Assembly: GCA_025934695.1 (NCBI GenBank)
Contig: JAICWS010000004.1
Location: 124,001-188,000 of the forward strand
Length of the DNA: 64,000 nucleotides
Direction: 5' to 3'
Origin: Alphaproteobacteria bacterium
Lineage (GTDB): Bacteria; Pseudomonadota; Alphaproteobacteria; Micavibrionales; UBA2020
Below the pieces are notes generated by a model. The model did no database searches and had not been told where the DNA came from. It saw only the letters and a program-made list of their open reading frames with translations. Of the stretch, positions 1-8,500 are shown one piece after another (position 1 is the stretch's first letter; each line of letters begins with the position of its first letter). The translations under genes were made by a program, and so were the position numbers.

Positions 1-2538
1 TTGATCGCGGATTTTTCGAAATATTTGAAGGAATATGCCGACACCGCCGCCGTCATCAAGCAACTGGATCTCGTCATCTCCGTCGATACATCGGTCGCGC
101 ATCTGACGGGTGCCTTAGGCAAGCCTTGCTGGTGCATGGTCCCCTGTGTGCCCGACTGGCGCTGGCAGCTCAAACGCGATGACAGTCCCTGGTATCCGAC
201 CATGCGGTTATTCCGGAATAGTATGGACGGCGACTGGACCCATTCCGTCAGAGAAATGACCAAGGAGTTGAAGAAGCTCGTCGCCCAGCAGCCCGATCCA
301 GTAGAGCCAGCGACTGCGACCGCCAACAGCATTTTTGTGAACAAGAATGGCGAACCCCGGTTCACGATCACCACACCGCGTCATCTACTCAATGACCCGG
401 GCGTTGGATTCATGATCCGCCGTGAGCGTATTGGGGCCGGGTACGAGTACGGTACGCGGAGCCTGCTGGATGCACATCTGGAACCGGGTGACGTATTTCT
501 GGATATTGGCGCGCATTGGGGCATCATGTCGATGCAGGCCGCCACCCGCTGGCCGGATGCGAAGGACCCTGTGCGGGTGCTTGCTTTCGAGCCCTCACCT
601 GACAATGTGACTAACCTGAAACGGACGCTCAAGGAAAACGATCTTCAGAATAATGTTGAAATCGTCGCCGCGGCCGTATCCGACCGACCCGGCAAGGGCG
701 AGCTGGCTCCCGAAAGCACCATGGGTCACAGCCTGTTACGCCAAGATGGGGGGCATATTCCCGTCGTCACCGTCGACGATGAAATGAAAAAACGCAAAGA
801 CCTGAAGGGCCGGCGCGTCATCGTCAAAATCGACGTCGAAGGCCATGAGCCCGAAGTGATCGCGGGCATGAAGAGGCTGCTCACCTCAGGCAACGTCGCC
901 ATCGTCATCTGGGAACGTGGTGTCCAGTACAACGGAGATCGGCCTGCCGGACAGCAGCGCTTGAAAGACTTGCGCGCGTTGTTCGATGAGCATGGTTTCA
1001 CGGCTTGGCGCTTCGAACGGGAGGATGAAGGCGGTACTCTCGTTCCTTTCGTGGAAAACGGCCACAACGGCAACATTATCGAATTCGCGCCGGGCATTAA
1101 GCCTAAACCTTCTTACGGTCAACCTCGTCCAGAACCTGTGCCCCAGATTCCAGACCCTTCGGTCGACCGATACGAACTCGCGCGAAACTTCTATGCCGCA
1201 GGTACTCAGATGGCGCAGAAAGGAAATTTCCTGAAAGCTCTAGATCTCTACGCCGAGGCCGGTTCTATCGACAGCCGCAATGGGGACCTGTTCAATAATC
1301 TGGGCGTCCTGATGCGCGATGTGAAGCGCCCGGCGGCCAAGACCGCCGCTTATAGTCGCGCCCATGCGTTGAAACCTCAGGATACGGGTATACTCTCGAA
1401 CCTCGCCAATGCATATCGTGAGGAAGGACGCTTTGACGAGGCGGAGGCGTTGCATGGCCAAGCCATGCAGATAAAGCCTAACGACCCTGTGCATATTTAC
1501 AACGCCGCGCTGGTCCATCGTGATAATGCACAGCCGCAGAAGGCAATTGCGATGCTGGATCAATCACTAGCGCTGAGGCCCGATAATCCGGATGTCGAAT
1601 GGGATCGTGCGCTATTGCTGCTCCAGCAGGGGGATTACGAGCGCGGCTTAATTGGCTATGAGACGCGGACGCGCATTCCGAAGGCTTACAAACGCAAGCC
1701 TTTGCCGCTGAAGCGATGGGACGGCTCACCGTTGGAAGGCCGATCCATCTTTCTTCACGACGAGCAAGGCTTCGGCGACGTACTGCAATTCGCACGTTTC
1801 ATTCCGATGCTGAAGGACTATGGTGTCGGCAAGGTGGTACTGGAATGCCAGCCCGAGCTAATGCGCCTGATGACCTTGGCACCCGGCGTCGACGCCGTTG
1901 TGCCTCGAGAGCGGGTAATTCCACAGTGCGATGTCTATTTGCCGTTACTTAGCTTGCCTGGATTGTTGGGCATCACATTGGAAACCCTTCCAAAGGAGGT
2001 ACCGTATCTGAATGCACCAGAGATGGCGCCGCAAACTGCGAAAGCTATGCCGAATGATAATCGGCTGAAATTGGGCATCGTCTGGGCAGGTCAGCTGCTG
2101 CCGCGTGATCGTTCGTGTCCGCTAGGCCAAATCCTTCCGGTATTGGGCAATGCACGCTTTTCGCTGTTCAGCCTTCAAGTCGGCGATCGATCGAACGATC
2201 TGAAGGTTTTGGGCGCAGACACTTTCATTACCGATATGTCGCCTTATTTGCGGGATTTCGCGGAAACAGCGGCTGTGCTGTCGAACCTTGATGCGCTTGT
2301 TACAATTGACACGTCGGTCGCACATTTGGCGGGTGCTTTGGGCATTCCGACCTTCCTGATGTTGCGCCGCACGTCGGACTGGCGGTGGTTCGACCGCATT
2401 AGCCACTCCCCATGGTACCCGAGCTTCAGAGTTTTCCGCCAGACGGATGCGCGGAGGTGGCGAGAGCCATTAGCCGATCTTGAGACGGCTCTGAAGGAAT
2501 TCGCCGATGGGAATATGACGGGGTTGATCACTCGATGA
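1..2538 (+). CDS. Glycosyltransferase / FkbM methyltransferase / TPR polyprotein, 5' end missing
   Basis: The frame is open from base 1, so the N-terminus lies outside the window and the TTG at base 1 need not be the start. Domains in order: the tail of a heptosyltransferase-like (GT9/TPR-associated) domain with DTSVAHLTGALG near residue 30; an FkbM-type SAM methyltransferase at about 120-350 (FLDIGAHWG near 165, LAFEPSP near 197, VKIDVEGHE near 276); TPR repeats at about 390-540; and a second glycosyltransferase domain from about 575 (DEQGFGDVLQFARFIP near 585, DTSVAHLAGALG near 770). The two glycosyltransferase tails are clearly related. By family, such proteins modify cell-surface glycans or glycoproteins; the substrate is unknown. 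The stop overlaps the next start as ATGA. Confidence 0.85.
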   Translation: MIADFSKYLKEYADTAAVIKQLDLVISVDTSVAHLTGALGKPCWCMVPCVPDWRWQLKRDDSPWYPTMRLFRNSMDGDWTHSVREMTKELKKLVAQQPDPVEPATATANSIFVNKNGEPRFTITTPRHLLNDPGVGFMIRRERIGAGYEYGTRSLLDAHLEPGDVFLDIGAHWGIMSMQAATRWPDAKDPVRVLAFEPSPDNVTNLKRTLKENDLQNNVEIVAAAVSDRPGKGELAPESTMGHSLLRQDGGHIPVVTVDDEMKKRKDLKGRRVIVKIDVEGHEPEVIAGMKRLLTSGNVAIVIWERGVQYNGDRPAGQQRLKDLRALFDEHGFTAWRFEREDEGGTLVPFVENGHNGNIIEFAPGIKPKPSYGQPRPEPVPQIPDPSVDRYELARNFYAAGTQMAQKGNFLKALDLYAEAGSIDSRNGDLFNNLGVLMRDVKRPAAKTAAYSRAHALKPQDTGILSNLANAYREEGRFDEAEALHGQAMQIKPNDPVHIYNAALVHRDNAQPQKAIAMLDQSLALRPDNPDVEWDRALLLLQQGDYERGLIGYETRTRIPKAYKRKPLPLKRWDGSPLEGRSIFLHDEQGFGDVLQFARFIPMLKDYGVGKVVLECQPELMRLMTLAPGVDAVVPRERVIPQCDVYLPLLSLPGLLGITLETLPKEVPYLNAPEMAPQTAKAMPNDNRLKLGIVWAGQLLPRDRSCPLGQILPVLGNARFSLFSLQVGDRSNDLKVLGADTFITDMSPYLRDFAETAAVLSNLDALVTIDTSVAHLAGALGIPTFLMLRRTSDWRWFDRISHSPWYPSFRVFRQTDARRWREPLADLETALKEFADGNMTGLITR

Positions 2539-3356
2539 CGGGGAAATCGTCATTTCTGAACATGGTGATCGCCGCCATCGGTCTGATAGTGATGGTCATC
2601 TGTTGCATAAAATATTTTGCCAGGCAGCCAGAGCATGTGAAGGATCCGACGCCGCCTAATGCTCCAACCATATGGGTGTTCTTCCTCGGCAACAGCTACA
2701 CCTTTTTTCATGACCTTCCGCATATGATCGCAGCGGTCGCTGCTTCGGATACGCAAAACCCTGTGAATATCCAAACTGTCATGGCAGCCGAAGGAAATCA
2801 TACCCTTGACGAGCTGTGGAACGAAACAGAGCCCCGGACGCTGTATCTTAGCCATCACTTCGACTGGATGGTTTTACAAGAGCACAGCATGCAAACGCTG
2901 ATCCCGGAATGGATCCCTGTTATGCAGCGCGGCATGATCAACTGGAGCAATCTGGCAAGGAAGAGCGGCACGCAACCCATCGTTTACGAAACTTGGTCGC
3001 GCAAACCCGGTTCAGATTGGTATGATCCTGCCAAATATCCTAACTCCGGGATGATCAATCCCGAGCAAATGCAGATGCAGATCGATCGGGTTACGAATGC
3101 CGTTGCCGCTCAAATTAAGGCGCCCGTCGTCCCGGTTGGAGACTATTGGGCTGCCTGTCGCCCGCTCAAGGGCGCGCCGGAAATTTATGCTCCTGATGCC
3201 ACGCATCCAAACGTAGTTGGCACATATCTAATTGCGCTGCTTTTTTATCGCTATTTGACCGGTCATAGCTTGGAGCATGTGACCTACGTGGCCTCCGGGA
3301 TAGGCACTGAAAGCGCACGGTTCCTAAAAAAATGCGCTTCCTACGGGGGAAAGTGA
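2535..3356 (+). CDS. SGNH/GDSL-like hydrolase, membrane anchored
   Basis: The 273-residue product begins with one hydrophobic segment (about residues 8-27), so the rest is probably periplasmic. After it comes FFLGNSYTFFHDLP (about 48-61), the block I GNSxT of SGNH hydrolases, whose serine is the expected nucleophile. PDATHPN near residue 220 supplies the Asp-x-x-His pair at the C-terminal end. The fold suits an esterase or a carbohydrate deacetylase; the substrate cannot be read. The start overlaps the upstream glycosyltransferase stop by ATGA, which suggests co-translation and a shared role in surface glycan modification. Confidence 0.7.
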   Translation: MTGKSSFLNMVIAAIGLIVMVICCIKYFARQPEHVKDPTPPNAPTIWVFFLGNSYTFFHDLPHMIAAVAASDTQNPVNIQTVMAAEGNHTLDELWNETEPRTLYLSHHFDWMVLQEHSMQTLIPEWIPVMQRGMINWSNLARKSGTQPIVYETWSRKPGSDWYDPAKYPNSGMINPEQMQMQIDRVTNAVAAQIKAPVVPVGDYWAACRPLKGAPEIYAPDATHPNVVGTYLIALLFYRYLTGHSLEHVTYVASGIGTESARFLKKCASYGGK

Positions 3357-3366
3357 TGTAAGCATA

Positions 3367-4107
3367 ATGTCCCTTCAATCCTTCATCACCTCTGCGAACC
3401 AGGCGAAAACAGCTCGAGAACTGGTGGCAATCTGGGAACAGGCCATGGCGTTCGCTGGCTTTGACCGGCTGCTATTTAGTCTCCTGACGGACCATTATTC
3501 CATCGACCGTAAAGCAGGCCATATTGTTGCCGTAAATTTTCCGCAGGATTGGTTAGCTGGATATTTTGCCAGAGGGTTCGAACCGATGCGCCAGCATATG
3601 TTGGTGGCGAAAGGCGCATTTGCTTGGAATGATCTGACAGCTGTCAAGCGCCTCAATACCGGGCATGCCAGAATCTTCCTGGAAGGGCCGGCGACAGCGC
3701 TGCATAACGGCATAGGTATTCCTCTGCGCGGTCCTTTCGGCGCCTTCGGGGGCGTCACGGCGGCATCGAGTATAGCGGGCGCGTCGGTTACAAAAGATGT
3801 CCTAGCGCATGTTCACCTGCTTTCCCATCATTTCTACACCCTGTTCCAGGAACTGGAGCAGAAACCCGGAAAGGACGGAGAAGTACGTCTGACAGAGCAG
3901 GAAAGGGAAGTGTTGACTTGGTACTCCCTCGGCAAGTCACAGCCAGAGATTGCAATCATTCTCGACGTTACACCACATGTCGTGAAGTTTCATTTAAAAG
4001 GCATATTCAAGAAGCTGAACGTCCACAATGACAGGGTTGCCGTGTTAAAGGCCACCGCAATGGGCCTAATTACCCCAAAAAGTTCTCAATTAAAGATTAG
4101 TGACTAA
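3367..4107 (+). CDS. LuxR-family quorum-sensing type transcriptional regulator
   Basis: The 246-residue protein has the two-domain LuxR layout: an N-terminal autoinducer-binding domain (about 10-165) and a C-terminal LuxR HTH (about 174-236, LTEQEREVL to KLNVHNDRVAVLKA). Binding-pocket landmarks are visible: W62, Y66, W87 and the IGIPLRGP strand near 116-123. The Asp that contacts the acyl-homoserine lactone amide in TraR/LuxR appears as Glu72 (FEPM in place of the usual DPV/DPI), so ligand preference may differ. No luxI is in the window, so it acts here as an apparent solo. A lux box lies 155 bases past its stop, facing the RTX unit. Confidence 0.85.
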   Translation: MSLQSFITSANQAKTARELVAIWEQAMAFAGFDRLLFSLLTDHYSIDRKAGHIVAVNFPQDWLAGYFARGFEPMRQHMLVAKGAFAWNDLTAVKRLNTGHARIFLEGPATALHNGIGIPLRGPFGAFGGVTAASSIAGASVTKDVLAHVHLLSHHFYTLFQELEQKPGKDGEVRLTEQEREVLTWYSLGKSQPEIAIILDVTPHVVKFHLKGIFKKLNVHNDRVAVLKATAMGLITPKSSQLKISD

Positions 4108-4262
4108 GTTCATTGGCAGAAGCAGAAAGTGAACCTTACCTATTCGCATGTCGACATCCACTATGTCGCCCCTATTGTCGAGTGCCTTTTTGTACAAGTA
4201 GGTGCGCGACAACTTCTGATATTTCCCTTAATATATGAATATCATGTACTTTTCCTACTCGA

Positions 4263-4282
4263 ACCTACCTGATCGGGTAGGT
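4263..4282 (+). promoter_or_regulatory. lux box (LuxR-type operator)
   Basis: The sequence ACCTACCTGATCGGGTAGGT is a 20-base dyad with 9 of 10 pairs complementary. Its ACCT...AGGT ends and GATC centre match the form of lux boxes bound by LuxR-type dimers. It is centred at about 4272.5. A -10-like TACAAG at 4304-4309 predicts a start near 4316, which puts the box at about -43, the class II activator position. It lies between the LuxR-type gene and the secreted-protein/RTX unit. Confidence 0.75.
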
Positions 4283-4303
4283 ACGTGCGTCTGGGAATCC
4301 TGT

Positions 4304-4309
4304 TACAAG
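4304..4309 (+). promoter_or_regulatory. Candidate -10 element of the lux-box promoter
   Basis: TACAAG matches 4 of 6 bases of TATAAT. There is no good -35 hexamer 17 bases upstream; that position falls at the right edge of the lux box, as expected of an activator-dependent promoter. Inferred from spacing only. Confidence 0.4.
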
Positions 4310-4332
4310 TTCATTCAATGTAGGAATCTTTT

Positions 4333-4407
4333 ATGAAGGACGAGACGCGTTTGAGTTATGCTTCAATGCAGAATGAATTTAACGCGGAGATAAAAGATGC
4401 AAATTAA
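4333..4407 (+). CDS. Candidate 24-residue leader ORF
   Basis: An ATG at 4333 follows a Shine-Dalgarno-like TAGGA (4321-4325) at normal spacing. It opens a 24-codon frame (MKDETRLSYASMQNEF...) that stops at 4405-4407. It overlaps the start of the next gene (ATG at 4397) by 11 bases in another frame. It would be the first frame on a lux-box transcript, so it could couple translation into the secreted-protein gene. No homology is recognised and chance is possible. Confidence 0.3.
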   Translation: MKDETRLSYASMQNEFNAEIKDAN

Positions 4408-5512
4408 TGAACGCAAAATTTTAAGAGTGGGAATCAAAATTACCCTTAAACTGCCAATCTTCTTCTTAGTAGGCATCTTTATATCACTAACAACTTTTTG
4501 GCCCCAGATAAGTTGTGCTGAAGACGTAGGTTCAGTGGTCGGATCGGGAAATTCGATAGGCGAAACGCTGTCAAATTTCGGTATGCCTTCCCAAGTCTTA
4601 AAAATAGCCGCAAAACCATTAGATGTGGGCGAGGCGGTATCGCTAGCAGTGGATGTTAAGAATAACCGATTATTTACTGCAGGCGGAGATGGGGTCTTTG
4701 AAAGCTTCATCGAGATTTATGATCTTAGCTCCTTGACGAAGATATTATCAAAAAAATATTTCCGAGGAGACGAGGGCTTTATAAAAGAAACTGCATCGAT
4801 GGTTGTAGATGATTTAAGTCAACACATTTTTGTGCTCAACGAAGCGCGCGGTTTGCCGGGTCAACCAGGTCCCAAAGTCCAGGTTTATGACGAAAAGACG
4901 CTCCAATATATGTCAGGTATTGAATCAAATGATCCACGTATGGAAAAGTTTCGCGGAGCTTTGGGGATAGATGGGCAACAGAAAATCTTATATGTTCCGT
5001 TTGGGAACGGCGCTGAAACGATTAATACAGTTTCTTTGGCGTACATCTCGTCTCTGCACTTTGAACCAAAGCCGCAGCTTCCCGGCGTCGCGATAGCCTT
5101 TGACCAGCGAGATAAGTCTCTATTTAGGTTAAGGGCGGACCTGGGATGCATTGATATATATAGCGCACATTCCGCTGCTCAGACAGGGACGGTTGGATCA
5201 TGCGGTTCTATCAATTCCGCGATATTTGGAGTTGGAGAATCAATCGAAGCTGCGGCAGTTGATGATGAAACCAATCTCATATTTGTGCAAAGCGAAGTCA
5301 AATCGGCAGAGTCGAAAAGCTATTCGGTTAGGCTATTTAATCGCGGCTCTTCGGAGCTGATTGCTACCTTTTCATCAATTGCAGACCCAGATATTTGCGG
5401 ATTTAAATCGCTGGTTGCCAATAAGGGAATGATCTTTGGCATCTGTGAGTCTCAAAAAGATCCTGGGCACAATACATTATTCGAATTCGACATCAATCAC
5501 AAACAAAGGTAA
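4397..5512 (+). CDS. Secreted beta-propeller-like protein of unknown function
   Basis: The 371-residue product has a long signal sequence with a hydrophobic core at about 18-36 and a likely cleavage after SCA near residue 41. The mature part has repeated beta-strand blocks (SLAVDVKNNRLFTAG, MVVDDLSQHIFVLNE, ALGIDGQQKILYVPF, AAAVDDETNLIFVQS) of about 50-60 residues, as in YVTN/NHL-like propellers. GGAGAT upstream of 4397 fits a ribosome site. It ends 3 bases before the RTX gene, so the two are surely one unit. It might help assemble, anchor or process the RTX protein; that is inference from position. Confidence 0.65.
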   Translation: MQINERKILRVGIKITLKLPIFFLVGIFISLTTFWPQISCAEDVGSVVGSGNSIGETLSNFGMPSQVLKIAAKPLDVGEAVSLAVDVKNNRLFTAGGDGVFESFIEIYDLSSLTKILSKKYFRGDEGFIKETASMVVDDLSQHIFVLNEARGLPGQPGPKVQVYDEKTLQYMSGIESNDPRMEKFRGALGIDGQQKILYVPFGNGAETINTVSLAYISSLHFEPKPQLPGVAIAFDQRDKSLFRLRADLGCIDIYSAHSAAQTGTVGSCGSINSAIFGVGESIEAAAVDDETNLIFVQSEVKSAESKSYSVRLFNRGSSELIATFSSIADPDICGFKSLVANKGMIFGICESQKDPGHNTLFEFDINHKQR

Positions 5513-5515
5513 CAT

Positions 5516-8500
5516 ATGACTGTTCCAATTAAGCATGGCTTTGGCGATTATGCACCCGGAGATTCTATCCTGCAGTTTCCCGGCGGAGGCGGCAATGTGC
5601 AAATTGGATCTTCATCAATACTACAACTGCATATACCCGTAGGGTTTAGCGGCAGCACCTACTCTAGTACGATTTCTCAATTAATAGGTGCAGTGGAATA
5701 CGCTCGCGCTAATTTGAGTGGTCCAGATTTCGCGCAATTCATGTCCCAAACATTTACACCAGGGGGAGCTGGGGATTTCCAAAGATTGAATGGGGATATG
5801 GGTAATTTCTATAGCGCCTATACTCTCGATGGGTATTACATCTTCGGAGTTGCATGTGCAGCGGCTGGAGAAACGGATGCGGCACAGATTGCGAATTTGT
5901 ATTTTAGTACAATGAGCACTCAAAAGGGATCGTTTCCGCCGGGATATTTGGAGGCGGTACAACAAGGGATGAAAGATTATGAGGATGGCAAGTGGAATGC
6001 CATCGATCCGGAACTCGATGCGGCGACTAAACTTTCCGATTACAATGCTGTAAACGGTTACAACACACAAAATTTTTCAAATTTTTCCAAATTTGTTAAA
6101 GATCATACCTTTGGCGTTATAGTTCCCACATCGCCACTGCCGCCGGTTTATACGTACGGATCGAGCAGCTACATCATTTCGAACTTCAAAATTGAATCGA
6201 ACATGATGTATCCCAGCCAAATTGACAAAGGTGAATGGGCCGACTCCTTCGATAATTCACTATTCGGCAACGTCAAGCCGCACTATGAACCGTTGGTAAT
6301 AGATCTTTCTGGAACTGGAATCCAGACGACTTCGGTCGCCAACGGCGTATATTTCGATCTTCAGAATGATGGATTCCAAGAGCGGACCGCCTGGGTCGCA
6401 GGACAAACAGGGATATTGGTCTACGATCCGGGTGGAGGCGCAATTACCAATGGATCCCAGTTATTTGGGACTGCGACTTCGCTGTCAGGAGGCTATGCAA
6501 TTGATGGTTTTGCGGCGCTTTCAGCGCAGGATAGTAATAGCGACGGCGTCATCAATTCATCCGATACAAACTGGTCGAATTTGTATGTTTGGACAGATTC
6601 AAACGGGAATGGAGTTGTTGACAGCGGGGAACTAAAAACATTGTCGGCATCTGGTGTAGCTTCAGTCAGCTTGTCTACAACGAATACTGATACTACTGAT
6701 GCGAACGGAAATTTTATAGGCAAAACCGCCACTTTTAACAAAACGGGTGGGGGAACTGGGGAAGTCGCCGATTTAACATTTCTCACTAATCCGATTGATA
6801 CGATTCCGGACGCCTACCTAACGTTATCATCTGCTATTCAGGCGCTCCCCGATATATCTGGCTTTGGTACAGTGTCTGACCTATCTCAAGCGATTCAAAG
6901 TCAGGCGAATGCGGGAAATACTACGCTAGAAACTTACGTTCAAGACTTCGTGGCCGCCACAAGCGATGTAGCACGCAATACGTTGGTAGATGAAATTATT
7001 TATCAATGGACTGGGGTTCAAAGCGTCAGTCCCACATCAAGAGGCGGCTATGTCAACGCGCAGCAGCTTGACGCGCTCGAAAAGCTTAACGGGATTAGTT
7101 TTGTTGACCCTTACAATGGCACGAGCAATCCTGGAGTACAAGCTGCGCAACCTTTGATTATATCTTATCAACAATTGCATGATTTCGTCCTTGCAACCCT
7201 TGAGGCGCAAACCGATCTAAGCAGTTTATTTGACGATATTCAACAAACTGTTGACTCGAGCGATCATATAGATCTCGATTTTTCTTTGGCAGAAAGTGAG
7301 ATTTTAAATGACCTCTCCGCAAATCGCGCAGCCGGCATCACTATACTGACAGATTTCAACAAGGCGTTACACTCATATGATTTGGACCAGGTACAAGGAT
7401 TCGCTGCATTTCGAAGCGATCTTATTTCTCAAGGCGCCGACGTTTCTGCCACGTTTTTGGACGGCGCGCCGATCATATATGGTACTGCGGGCAGTGACGT
7501 AATTGGTGCGTGGGCTGGCAATCAGACCGTCATTGCAAGTCAGGGGGGTAACGATACGCTGATAGGAGATGGCGATAACGAGATCTTCTACGGTAGTTCA
7601 GTTGGTGATTTATTTATCGGCGGTCTCGGAAACAACGAAGTCTTCCATGGTGGCAACAATAATTTGTGGACAGGTACGCCGGGCACAATAGATACTTTTA
7701 TAGCGGGTCAAGGAACAGAGACGTTTACAGAGAGCGCTTTCGGCAGCTTTGAAGCATACTATGCGGCGGGCGACGGGAATCTTTCCCTCTATGCCTATCA
7801 GGACGCCTATGGTTCGGATACTTTGAATCTCGACTCATCGATCTCAGAATATGATGTTAGCGTTGCCAACGTGGGCGGGAACAAAATATTGACGGATGGC
7901 ACTGCTGGCGACCAAGTGACCATTGAGTATAATATCGCAAACCTTGTCTTCTCCGATGGGTTTTCGATCAAACTCGGCAGTCTCGGCAATATCTACCAAA
8001 TGAGCGCGGGTTCGTCGGTGAGCGGCGGCGTCTACGATGATTACTACGTCTATAAAGCCGGTGAAGGTCATGTCACAATCAATGATAGCAGCACAGAAAA
8101 CTACCTGCTCTTCGATTCCAGCATCTCACAGTCTAGCCTTAGTTATTCTACGTCTGGCAGCGACCTGCTAATCACTGATGGCGTGACCGGTGACCAAATC
8201 ACTGTCAAGAACCATTCCGTTCAGACGGCGCTGTTCACGACCGGCGCAACCACCAGTCTCGGTGCAACTGGGAATAGTTACACGCTTACCGGCGGCACGA
8301 CTTGCACAGGCACAATTTACAACGATACCTATTCGTTCGCCTCGGGCACCGGCGCTGTAACCATCCATGATACTGGCGGTCTCCATGACGTCCTCGCCTT
8401 CGGGTCTGGCATCTCGGCGTCTGCGCTCAGTTTCCAGTCATCCGCCCAAGACCTCATCGTCACCGATGGTGTCAGCGGTGATGAGGTGGTTCTTCAAGGC

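Larger units (their letters stand above)
4108..4396. other. Intergenic regulatory region between luxR and the RTX unit
   Basis: This AT-rich, 289-base gap contains the lux box, a -10-like element and a short leader ORF, each listed separately. No intrinsic terminator is obvious after the luxR-type gene. TACAAGTAGGTGCG and TACTCGAACCTACC upstream of the lux box share half-site-like sequence (GTAGGT/ACCTAC) and may be extra weak regulator contacts. Confidence 0.5.
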
